64,000 nt of DNA, taken from NCBI RefSeq assembly GCF_023856365.1, contig NC_064539.1:23377019-23441018 (forward strand), read 5' to 3'. Shown in pieces: positions 59,801 to 64,000 of this stretch. The stretch is from Brienomyrus brachyistius (taxonomy: Eukaryota; Chordata; Actinopteri; Osteoglossiformes; Mormyridae). The position numbers and the translations under genes are program-made. Positions within the stretch are counted from its first letter, which is position 1. Each line of letters begins with the position of its first letter. The notes beneath the pieces were generated by a model. It did no database searches. It saw nothing but the letters and a program-made list of their open reading frames with translations, and had not been told where the DNA came from.

Positions 59801-61292
59801 ACCTGCACTTTAATTACATGGAAGCGAATGACCTCCGACCATGGAAGGTTACGACACTGACCCAGAGAGGGGTGCTGATGCCCCGCCGGCGAGGGCATGC
59901 GCTTCTGGTAGCCCTCTGCGGCCCAGGTGCCTGTGAGGGAGCCTCGAACCCCCTTCTCCTGTCCTCCTTACCCCCATTGGGGGTACTCAATCTCAGTTAA
60001 TTAGTGCAAAACGCACTGCTGTTTTCACTGGCAGATACAAGTGGAATTGATATGCAATTATATATAAACGGTTCCATTAGCCAGCCGGGGTGAATGTTGG
60101 TACACATAATCCAGGCCAAGGGTCATCATCTATATGCACGGTCAGGTTTTTACGTCTCAATTGCCAACTATATTTGCCAGAAAATGTGCACCTGCTGCAG
60201 AAGGTGCAAGATGAACGGCAGCTAGACCAAGACCATACACTCAACACACTTTATAGGAGCAGCAATGTAGGGTGACACTGACAGCACAGTGGATACGCCA
60301 CTGCTCTCAGGAAAGACCGCCCCCTACTGGTCACCCACCTCTCGCTCCTTCAGCTTCATGGCCAGCACTAACTGGTGTCGGTGGTTGGTCAGGGCCTCAC
60401 GGTAATTTCCCTTGGAAAAGAACGCTGAGCCCAGGTTTCCATGTGCCCGGCATTCACCCGTCTGGTCACCTGGAGGAAGGAACAGCAGAATGGGGGAGGG
60501 GCTTGAGTGTGGGAGTCAGTGATGTCATCATTCTGTGCCGGCTCAAGTCTGGTAATCTAACCAAGCTGCCCTCGTTCAACAGCATTGCAAGGACCGGATC
60601 ATGGTTACACATGTGCCTACCATGTTCAAAACAAGACTGCTCATTAAAAGTGACCTGACAATACTGTCGCCACACATAACAAGGGCTAGAAATGTTGGGA
60701 AAAATAATTAGCTCATTAACATAATAATGTAAATTAATACAAGCAGGCGCTTTACGCAGAAGGGGACCATTAGAGAAGGCAACGCTGGGCAGTGTTGCTG
60801 TAATTTCTTTCCTTGCAGAGTGTGAATTTGTGGGGAGATGCTAGACTTAGAGAGATAAGCAGGATTAAATTTTATGTTGTACCTTTGAGCCAGTAAAATC
60901 GCTTTAGCAAAACATTTGCAAGCATGCACTTACAAACTGACCAAGCTTCTGCTAACACCATGCTAATTAATGACGGGCACTAGCACAGCAAGAGGGACAG
61001 GAAAAACACCACCTCTGACCTAAGGTCTTGGCCACCTCCAGGTCGTGCTGCATGTAGCTCATGCTCTTCTCGGTGTTGCCGAGCGACCAGTAGGCGGAGC
61101 TGAGCGCGGAGAAGACGGAGCCGCGCAGCTTGAGGCTGCAGGTGCCGATCTTCAGCGCGGCCTCCAGCACCACCACCGACGCCCCCTGGTGGCTGGCCGA
61201 CAGCAGCTCCTGGCCGATGACCGAAACCACCACGAAGGGGCTCTTGTCTAACTTCATCTTCTGTAGCTGCTGGTAGGTGGGCTCCAAGGACT
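18732..61292 (-). CDS. ttc28: Tetratricopeptide repeat protein 28, 3' part (20 exons in window)
   Basis: Twenty exons (w1-w20, 5' to 3') join in frame to 6,905 nt, about 2,300 residues; human TTC28 has about 2,480. The opening [10 protein letters not shown] corresponds to roughly residue 180 of the human protein, so the 5' exon or exons are outside the window. Domain order is: end of the N-terminal segment (w1), a long array of 40-residue TPRs (w2-w6), a CHAT caspase-fold domain (w7-w13), a conserved linker (w14-w19) and a Ser/Pro-rich disordered tail ending [13 protein letters not shown] (w20). Mammalian TTC28 (TPRBK) is reported to act at the spindle midzone and midbody with Aurora B during cytokinesis. 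The CHAT domain has Tyr where the catalytic Cys is expected. Borders come from homology plus splice signals and frame, not transcripts. Confidence 0.96.
20587..20694 (-). CDS. ttc28: ttc28 exon w19
   Basis: The 108-nt exon encodes [20 protein letters not shown] followed by [16 protein letters not shown]. The sequence is nearly invariant between fish and human. The acceptor is CACACCAG and the donor GTAAGT; both junctions are phase 1. Confidence 0.95.
21046..21175 (-). CDS. ttc28: ttc28 exon w18
   Basis: The 130-nt exon encodes [17 protein letters not shown] through [20 protein letters not shown] and AAL. The acceptor is TGCACAG and the donor GTAGGT. It enters in phase 0 and leaves in phase 1. 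Confidence 0.95.
21473..21496 (-). CDS. ttc28: ttc28 exon w17, a 24-nt micro-exon
   Basis: Eight codons (AVKNVVGM) bridge exon w16, which ends INR, and exon w18, which starts LHQVLV. This reproduces the human order R-AVKNMVGM-LHQ. The donor GTAAGT is strong. The acceptor reads CATGAAG, which is weak at -3, but a long CT-rich tract lies about 20-40 bases upstream. Confidence 0.85.
21965..22041 (-). CDS. ttc28: ttc28 exon w16
   Basis: The 77-nt exon encodes [20 protein letters not shown] then QLINR. The acceptor CCTCCCCCAG is strong and the donor is GTAGGC. It enters in phase 1 and leaves in phase 0. Confidence 0.94.
22138..22369 (-). CDS. ttc28: ttc28 exon w15
   Basis: The 232-nt exon begins [20 protein letters not shown] and continues through [19 protein letters not shown] and [18 protein letters not shown] to SLLG. 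The acceptor is CTACCCAG and the donor GTATGC. Confidence 0.95.
22625..22749 (-). CDS. ttc28: ttc28 exon w14
   Basis: The 125-nt exon encodes [20 protein letters not shown] then [20 protein letters not shown] and HL. FMLIGSD follows the end of the CHAT fold (NWAGF). Family CHAT domains also end with a 'W-A-xF-xL-xG' string at this point. The donor is GTGAGA. Confidence 0.95.
22820..23060. repeat. 41-bp minisatellite overlapping the exon w13 splice donor
   Basis: Six tandem units with a period of 41-42 bp start with ACTGAC-type strings (plus strand) at about 22827, 22866, 22908, 22949, 22990 and 23031. The last unit spans the exon w13/intron border, so the exon's final 17 or so bases and its GTCAGT donor are part of the repeat unit. 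Divergence increases away from the exon. Confidence 0.85.
23037..23769 (-). CDS. ttc28: ttc28 exon w13, core of the CHAT domain
   Basis: The 733-nt exon encodes the caspase-like half of the CHAT fold. Motifs in order: [28 protein letters not shown] (the motif His is the second one, codon 23524-23526), [57 protein letters not shown] and [14 protein letters not shown]. In active CHAT proteases the motif is VVLSAC-x-T; here the Cys position is Tyr (codon 23278-23280), and human has Ser. I chose the acceptor TGTGCCCAG at 23770 because only this one joins exon w12 in frame and gives the same peptide length as human. The donor is GTCAGT. Confidence 0.93.
23914..24087 (-). CDS. ttc28: ttc28 exon w12, CHAT domain
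   Basis: The exon has 58 codons: [58 protein letters not shown]. The 'L-x-L-V-P-F-A-L-L' strand is the CHAT hallmark usually written as h-x-h-P-F-x-x-L. The acceptor is CTCTAG and the donor GTGAGA; both junctions are phase 0. Confidence 0.95.
24442..24556 (-). CDS. ttc28: ttc28 exon w11, CHAT domain
   Basis: The 115-nt exon encodes [20 protein letters not shown] then [18 protein letters not shown]. The segment before KPPLRALYD is shorter than in human and lacks the human SPTQDGTSS-type insert. [10 protein letters not shown] matches the CHAT helix 'LYxxLixPl'. The acceptor is CTTCCCAG and the donor GTGAGG. Confidence 0.93.
24562..24856. repeat. Degenerate GATCACAC/GGGGCTGT minisatellite
   Basis: A roughly 20-25-bp unit, variably GATCACACAGGNGGGCTGT, is repeated imperfectly about a dozen times just upstream of exon w11. 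The G-rich blocks alternate with CACAC. Confidence 0.6.
24857..26736 (-). other. ttc28 intron between w10 and w11, remainder
   Basis: Mostly unique sequence. It contains a (CA)n microsatellite at about 25312-25339 preceded by a C-run, and homopolymer T and C tracts near 26250 and 26650. No gene is seen. Confidence 0.55.
26737..26877 (-). CDS. ttc28: ttc28 exon w10
   Basis: The 141-nt exon encodes [20 protein letters not shown] followed by [20 protein letters not shown] and RNNLFN. This acidic insertion inside the CHAT region is also present in human. The acceptor is CCAACAG and the donor GTCTGC, which is weak. Confidence 0.92.
26878..28778 (-). other. ttc28 intron between w9 and w10
   Basis: A 1.9-kb intron with a short GT repeat at 27240 and G-runs at 27739, 27974 and 28437. 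I see no exon or element. Confidence 0.55.
28779..28968 (-). CDS. ttc28: ttc28 exon w9
   Basis: The 190-nt exon encodes [20 protein letters not shown], then a Gly/Ser-rich loop, then [20 protein letters not shown] and S. The centre is low complexity and poorly conserved with human; the two ends are conserved. The acceptor is TTTCTCCAG and the donor GTAAGC. Confidence 0.93.
29082..29530. repeat. 41-bp minisatellite, about 11 copies
   Basis: The unit contains CAGTACAGCAAGCCACACCC and then CCTATACTATGAAAC. Copies are near identical in the centre and diverge at the high-coordinate end. It begins about 115 bp upstream of the exon w9 acceptor. The sequence is unrelated to the 41-bp unit at 22.8-23.06 kb. 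Confidence 0.93.
30389..30584. mobile_element. 196-bp palindromic hAT-type MITE
   Basis: The ends are TAGTGGTTCT and AGAACCACTG, inverted repeats of one another apart from the first base. The arms pair for most of their length, for example CTGCTTGTGTTCCAGC with GCTGGAACACAAGCAG. It is flanked by the direct 8-bp duplication CATTAGTC at 30381-30388 and 30585-30592. An 8-bp duplication with CAGTGGTTCT-like ends is typical of hAT elements. No transposase is encoded. Confidence 0.88.
30666..31060. repeat. 34-bp minisatellite, about 11.6 copies
   Basis: The unit runs GATCTCCACACAGACTGAAC then CCCAGTACTAACCA. Variants differ by single bases (AGAATG for AGACTG, GCACT for GTACT). It lies in the intron between exons w8 and w9 and abuts the MITE region. 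Confidence 0.93.
31301..31519 (-). CDS. ttc28: ttc28 exon w8, start of the CHAT domain
   Basis: The 219-nt exon encodes [60 protein letters not shown] and [13 protein letters not shown]. The string AxxxAERGRxRAFxDLL is the characteristic last helix before the CHAT fold in bacterial TPR-CHAT proteins, and [17 protein letters not shown] is the first CHAT strand pair. The acceptor is CACCCCCAG and the donor GTGAGA. Confidence 0.95.
31995..32124 (-). CDS. ttc28: ttc28 exon w7
   Basis: The 130-nt exon encodes [20 protein letters not shown] then [20 protein letters not shown] and VSL. The helical repeats between the TPRs and the CHAT domain are nearly identical to human. The acceptor is CCTCTCAG and the donor GTATCG. 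Confidence 0.95.
32125..32909 (-). other. ttc28 intron between w6 and w7
   Basis: Unique AT-rich sequence of 0.8 kb. No repeat array or exon was found. Confidence 0.5.
32910..33019 (-). CDS. ttc28: ttc28 exon w6, last TPR
   Basis: The 110-nt exon encodes [20 protein letters not shown] then [16 protein letters not shown], one TPR unit. The acceptor is CCACGCAG and the donor GTACCG. It was too short to stand out as an open frame and was placed by homology. Confidence 0.93.
33285..33650. repeat. CA-rich array with interspersed CAGCCTTA
   Basis: Runs of CA are broken at irregular 18-40-bp intervals by the octamer CAGCCTTA. The His/Thr-rich and Cys/Val-rich open frames across it are repeat artefacts. 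Confidence 0.9.
34075..34516. repeat. 35/38-bp minisatellite, 12 copies, variable CTG number
   Basis: Each unit has CTGCTTTTATAAGCAG followed by GGGTCACAAACAC. Units of 35 and 38 bp differ by having three or four CTG triplets. CTGCTT and AAGCAG form a short inverted repeat. Read on the minus strand every intact unit carries TATAAAAG. Confidence 0.93.
35126..35345. repeat. Four degenerate G-rich units of about 57-62 bp
   Basis: Each unit reads roughly GCCTTTATAAGGGGAGTTCA, then a run of G, then a CAGCATGGC-like string. G-runs reach 13 bases. The block lies in the intron between exons w5 and w6. Confidence 0.75.
35517..36040 (-). CDS. ttc28: ttc28 exon w5, TPRs
   Basis: The 524-nt exon encodes about four and a half TPRs, starting [20 protein letters not shown] and ending [16 protein letters not shown]. 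The acceptor is CCCCGCAG and the donor GTAAGC. The third base is strongly G/C biased, so long antisense frames open over it. The fish sequence differs from human mostly in the TPR near [20 protein letters not shown]. Confidence 0.95.
36041..37560 (-). other. ttc28 intron between w4 and w5, upstream part
   Basis: Mostly unique sequence with a G-run near 36757 and a T-run near 36840. No exon was seen. Confidence 0.5.
37569..38500. mobile_element. 932-bp non-autonomous hAT element
   Basis: The left end TAGAGGTCGACCGATAT and the right end ATATCGGTCGACCTCTA are perfect inverted repeats of 17 bp, with further imperfect pairing inward (TATATTGGCC and GGCCAATATATGC-like strings). The element is flanked by an identical 8-bp direct duplication CTGTGAGT at 37561-37568 and 38501-38508, which defines both borders exactly and indicates hAT-type transposition. 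The interior has only short open frames of about 82 and 64 codons that I do not recognise, so transposase is absent. Confidence 0.92.
38556..39897 (-). CDS. ttc28: ttc28 exon w4, about eleven uninterrupted TPRs
   Basis: This single 1,342-nt exon carries about eleven TPR units of 40 residues with the pattern A-R-A-Y-G-N-L-G then G-D-Y-x-x-A-I. It starts [20 protein letters not shown] and ends [12 protein letters not shown]. Near-identical to human over long stretches, for example [13 protein letters not shown] and [12 protein letters not shown]. The acceptor is CCTTGCAG and the donor GTGGGT, only 48 bases before a hAT insertion. Long open frames on the opposite strand are shadows caused by the regular repeat and GC-rich third positions. 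Confidence 0.97.
39898..43156 (-). other. ttc28 intron between w3 and w4
   Basis: A 3.3-kb intron. It has G-runs near 40530, 40820 and 40980, an AT-rich segment at about 42120-42590 with recurring TATGCTAAT strings, and about five degenerate AGCAGGCTCCGCCC units at 42900-43050. No exon or transposon end was found. Confidence 0.55.
42905..43050. repeat. Degenerate 33-35-bp GGCTCCGCCC repeat
   Basis: About four to five imperfect units contain CTAAGAGCAGGCTCCGCCC. They lie about 100 bp downstream (transcript sense) of the exon w3 donor. The GC-box look-alikes are probably fortuitous. Confidence 0.6.
43157..43664 (-). CDS. ttc28: ttc28 exon w3, TPRs
   Basis: The 508-nt exon encodes about four TPRs, starting [20 protein letters not shown] and ending [13 protein letters not shown]. 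The fish sequence departs from human in one TPR ([20 protein letters not shown]). The acceptor is CCTCCACAG and the donor GTAAGC. Confidence 0.96.
46425..46655 (+). mobile_element. Dispersed fish repeat with 'gaggaaac...aaactccaaac' body
   Basis: The landmarks CCAGTCCATCGCAGG, TGTCTTTGGACCCCAGGAGG, ACATGGAAACTCC and GAGGCGACAGTGCTCCCCAC match a body seen very widely in fish genomes. The same landmarks recur at 62997-63240 in this window. I recognise it as a dispersed repeat but cannot assign the family. Confidence 0.6.
49032..49095 (+). mobile_element. tRNA-like SINE head fragment
   Basis: GTGGCCTAGTGGTGACA resembles an A box, and CCACAGGTTAAAC about 35 bases later resembles a decayed B box. 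No 3' body is clear, so this is a short relic. Confidence 0.35.
49621..49825. repeat. GT-rich low-complexity tract
   Basis: Interrupted (GT)n with TTTGTGTG units. It produces overlapping Cys/Val-rich frames that should not be taken as proteins. Confidence 0.85.
50866..51065 (-). mobile_element. SINE copy with fish-type 3' tail
   Basis: On the minus strand GGGTTCAGATGCC resembles a Pol III B box. The copy ends with TTGGACAAAAGCATCTGCCA followed by GACAAATGTAAAATG, a tail shared by fish SINEs and L2-type LINEs. It is diverged, and its 5' end is approximate. Confidence 0.6.
54295..54960. repeat. GA-rich tract grading into (GACA)n
   Basis: 54295-54490 is mostly GA-rich; 54490-54960 is mostly GACA/GACACA. 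The minus-strand frame of 264 codons over it is Ser/Val/Cys/Leu-rich repeat translation. Confidence 0.85.
55619..55638 (+). promoter_or_regulatory. ZNF143 (Staf)-type binding motif
   Basis: ACTACATTTCCCAGCATGCA differs at one position from the long ZNF143 consensus that contains ACTACAATTCCCAGCATGC. It sits inside the large ttc28 intron, away from any promoter visible here. Occupancy cannot be judged from sequence. Confidence 0.5.
55994..56332. repeat. CA/CG compound microsatellite
   Basis: ACACACGCACAAAC-type units repeat over about 340 bp. All frames are open on both strands, so none is evidence of coding. Confidence 0.92.
56782..56852. repeat. (CA)n microsatellite
   Basis: An almost uninterrupted CA run of about 70 bp. 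Confidence 0.97.
57915..59290. repeat. 46-bp satellite, about 30 copies
   Basis: The unit contains CACAGCACAGACACAGACGC, ACAGTGCAGGCACACACAGA and CAGATA. Spacing of the ACGCACAGTG landmark is 46 bp (57931, 57977 and so on). Variants such as GACAGAGACG, GACTGAGACG and ACAGTACAGG recur in non-adjacent units, suggesting unequal exchange. Because 46 is not a multiple of three and the unit lacks stops, frames of up to 490 codons are open on both strands; they are not genes. Confidence 0.95.
60339..60469 (-). CDS. ttc28: ttc28 exon w2, TPR
   Basis: The 131-nt exon encodes [20 protein letters not shown] then [20 protein letters not shown] and ERE, one TPR almost identical to human. The acceptor is CCTCCAG and the donor GTGGGT. 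It leaves in phase 0. Confidence 0.95.
60470..61019 (-). other. ttc28 intron between w1 and w2
   Basis: A 550-bp AT-rich intron with no repeat or element noted. Its donor, GTCAGA, is a weak match. Confidence 0.6.
61020..61292 (-). CDS. ttc28: ttc28 exon w1, first exon in window
   Basis: The 273-nt exon encodes [80 protein letters not shown] and [11 protein letters not shown]. It enters with two bases of a split codon after the acceptor CCCCAG, so at least one further exon precedes it upstream. The donor after TTAG is GTCAGA. Confidence 0.94.
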
Positions 61293-62942
61293 CTGGGGGA
61301 GGGGGATGAGAGTGAAAAACAGCACTGGGGCCACTGGAGTGTTGGGGGGGGGGGGGATATGACACATAGACAGATTTTGGGAAATGGAAGGGAAAAGGTG
61401 TGGAGCCCGCAGGACAATAACTGTGACAGCAGTATGTCATCAAGACAGAGAGACACCACTGATCCCTGTCTATAGGCGTGGGGGGTATGGGAGGGGGGTG
61501 GAGTCTGTTGGCTGTCAGGCCCTGTACAGGCTCTCAAGCAGACCTGATATAAGTACTTCAGACACATACAATCACAATTTACACAGCACACACAGGCACA
61601 TGCACACACACCCACACACACACAGTCATTAGCATTTCCATATTTGTCGGCACTTTCCTTTGATTCTCCCTTGAAAGTGATTCACAGTTTCTAAGCCAAA
61701 CCCAGCTAAACCCAAACCAGATGACAACTGATAAACAAAAATAAATAAAGTTTGGGCACTCTGACTCCGCTGTAGCCCAGCAGGCGTAGCCGCTGCTGCA
61801 TTTCTGGGCACGCTCCCACCGTGCGCTTTCTGCAGGGCCGCGTCCCTGTGGGGACCCACACAAACTCCCACTTCCCTTAAAGGTCCACATCCCGTAGCAT
61901 GAAACTGGGTCAGATCAGACCCCACCACAGCCCCCAGCTCTCAGTCACCCTCCAGAGCTGCTGTAATGAACATCCAAGCTCCTCGAAGTTCACAGACTGT
62001 GCTTAAAACTCAAGCACAAAAATACGCCCCACAGAATTTCCAAACCTAATGATGATTAAGATGCACAGTTCATTTACTTAATTTACCTGTTCATTATTCG
62101 GGATTTCTACACGACATTTTATTTTTAAACATTGTCCATGTTCTTATTCCAAATATGTAACGTACGATACCTACAATATTTATGTCCTCAGGGTTGTATG
62201 TTAAATATGTTTTTTTTTTTCAACTATAGGAGATTAATCAATCATTAAATCTGATAATGTATCACTTCTTAAATAGATTAATCTCTTAATCTAGTATTTT
62301 ATTTTCAGTACAATTCTGAATACCGATTCGGATTGCTGTACTAGAAATCTTTAGAATTCTATTACTGTCTTCGGTAAAACTTCAACACACAGGCCTTTCA
62401 CTTAGGAATATGTCCTGATAAAAAGCCTACAGTGTGGCGTTTTTGCTTTTAATTTCTAAAGAAATAGCACACTACGACCCCAGGGAGCGTGACCGCACTC
62501 TTACAATAGTAATATCATTTGAAGTGATAGTACCATACAAAGTGAACAAAATGCGCAAGGCTGTGTGTGACAATATAGGGACAATATAGGCACTTAAATG
62601 AGGAAGAACTAGTGAACTTCTTACAGGAAGCCGCTGCTCTACATCCAAGTTTCAAGCACAGCATGTCTAATGATTTGTGGCAAAGGCTTACAAGTAAACG
62701 TCTCATAAGGCCCAGCTGCAGTGAAGGAGAAGGTTGTAGAATAAGCCAGTGAAGCCCCTCTACTCACAAATTCCAGGCACCCCAAGTGCGCCCAGCAGAT
62801 CCCATGGAGTATAAGGAGCTTCCTTTTCGATGATGATGATGATGATGATGATCAAATTTCAAAGGCTGAAGCACCTTTGTCCATAGAAAGAAGGCCAGCA
62901 AGGAAACAGCTTTGTACAAAGTCGAACCACGACCGAGGACAT

Positions 62943-62995
62943 ATCCATCCATCCATCCATCCATCCATCCATCCATCCATCCATCCATCCATCCA
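62943..62995. repeat. (ATCC)n microsatellite, about 13 copies
   Basis: A perfect tetranucleotide run directly adjoining the dispersed repeat at 62997. This arrangement suggests it is that element's terminal simple repeat. Confidence 0.95.
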
Positions 62996-62996
62996 G

Positions 62997-63240
62997 CCTC
63001 TGTACTGCTTGTCCTATTGAAGGTCACGGAGGGTTGTGAGCCTATCCTGGAGGCTATGGGTGAAATGTAATGAACCAGGACGGGGCACCAACCCATCACA
63101 AGGCACACACATACCTATGGGCAATTTGGTAAACGTGGGGGGAAACCGGAGTGCCCAGAGGAAACCCCATGATCAAACAGGGAGAACATGCAAACTCCAC
63201 ACACAGGGAGCCATGGTGGAGATTCGAACTCAAGAGGACC
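62997..63240 (+). mobile_element. Dispersed fish repeat, second copy
   Basis: The landmarks CACCAACCCATCACAAGGCA, GGGCAATTTGGTAAA and GGAGAACATGCAAACTCC, and a terminal GATTCGAACTCAAG, match the copy at 46425-46655. It follows the ATCC array directly. Confidence 0.65.
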
Positions 63241-64000
63241 CTTTTGGAAAAGTAATGCGGACAAAACCCCATTATTGAGAAGGTTGTGCAACATTTATCT
63301 GCGTTCAAGCCACATCAGTTGCATCTGAAAGAATTTTTGTCATGCAGCTGGTGGTACAGTCACTGCCACCAGATCCTGTCTGAGCTCAGAACAAACTGGC
63401 AGATTAGTTTTTTTTTAAAGTAGAACTTTAATTATAATAAGTATGTCAGTAATGTGCTAATGCAATTGTAAATTTGTGATAACAAGTGACATTTCTGAAT
63501 TAAAACACTGAAGAAGACAGACATTTAGTATTCTGTTATTGCAAATTTGGTAGTATGGTATTTATGAAAATTTCCAAATGAAACATTAATTATTACAGAC
63601 GCCTTTTGTATGTCTTGCAAAGCGGTTTGTGTTGCTGTATTGTATCGTGATACGATTAGTCTCGCCTAAATTTAGCAGATTAGCACCAAATCAAACACCC
63701 CTTAGGTTCTATGACTTTAACCCCCTGAAGTTCCCTATTAAACTCATGCCGTTATTCCCAGACCTGCAGAGCTTGAGTTGCCTCGGGGGCAGGCGGAGGG
63801 TGCGGGTGCCCTCAGGGCTACACGCCTTGATCTTGATCTCAGTGTTTTAGTGTTTGGTGATGCCTAAATGGCTCTGAGTCACTCTGACATCACTGCTGCA
63901 CTTCTCTCTGGGTGGGGGTGGGGTGGGGGTGGGGGGTCCTGCTGGTCTATGAAAAGCCCTTTATGCAGTGGTCTCCATCTTTTCCCCAACAGTGCTGCAA

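Larger units (their letters stand above)
43665..60338 (-). other. ttc28 intron between w2 and w3 (16.7 kb)
   Basis: The largest complete intron in the window. It is rich in simple repeats: a C-run at 45628, GT-rich 49621-49825, GA/GACA tracts 54295-54960, CA compound 55994-56332, (CA)n 56782-56852 and the 46-bp satellite at 57915-59290. It also has SINE-like and dispersed repeats listed separately. I found no nested gene; the open frames there lack recognisable domains. Confidence 0.6.
61293..64000 (-). other. ttc28 intron upstream of exon w1 (partial)
   Basis: No N-terminal TPR exon was found here, so this appears to be the 3' end of a long upstream intron that leaves the window. It contains a G-run near 61347, a short CA repeat at 61597-61622, an ATG/ATC trinucleotide run at 62829-62852 and the CATC array and dispersed repeat below. 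Confidence 0.6.

Overview
The window is vertebrate nuclear DNA, most likely from a ray-finned fish and probably a teleost. It carries two genes on the minus strand, in the order and orientation known from human 22q12 (TTC28 followed by PITPNB). The fish assignment rests on compact introns, dense CA/GT and minisatellite arrays, tRNA-derived SINE copies with fish-type tails, and hAT elements with 8-bp target duplications. I cannot name the species.

From 1 to 17.2 kb lies pitpnb, phosphatidylinositol transfer protein beta. All eleven coding exons can be placed with GT/AG borders and a closed reading frame: 819 nt encoding 272 residues, including an 8-nt micro-exon. Its GC-rich promoter with CCAAT and NRF1-like boxes is at 17.04-17.23 kb. 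A gap of about 0.9-1.0 kb separates this from the 3' end of ttc28, whose candidate poly(A) signal is at 18,090.

From 18.7 to 61.3 kb lies the 3' part of ttc28. I place 20 exons (6,905 nt of CDS, about 2,300 residues). The first roughly 180 residues (N-terminal TPRs in human) must lie beyond 64 kb. The protein reads as a long 40-residue-period TPR superhelix (exons w2-w6), then a CHAT caspase-fold domain (exons w7-w13), then a conserved linker (w14-w19) and a 539-residue Ser/Pro-rich tail (w20). The CHAT domain keeps its signature motifs and the motif histidine, but the position expected to hold the catalytic cysteine is tyrosine, so it should be a pseudoprotease. That bacterial-style TPR-CHAT layout is the most interesting biology in the window.

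The ttc28 introns hold many tandem arrays: 41-bp units that have copied an exon end and its splice donor (22.8-23.06 kb), a second unrelated 41-bp array (29.1 kb), 34-bp units (30.7 kb), 35/38-bp units each carrying a TATA-like box (34.1 kb), G-rich units (35.1 kb), and a 1.4-kb 46-bp satellite (57.9 kb). Two non-autonomous hAT elements are complete with target duplications. I found no other protein gene, RNA gene, CRISPR array or viral gene. The many remaining open frames are antisense shadows of ttc28 exons or by-products of simple repeats.
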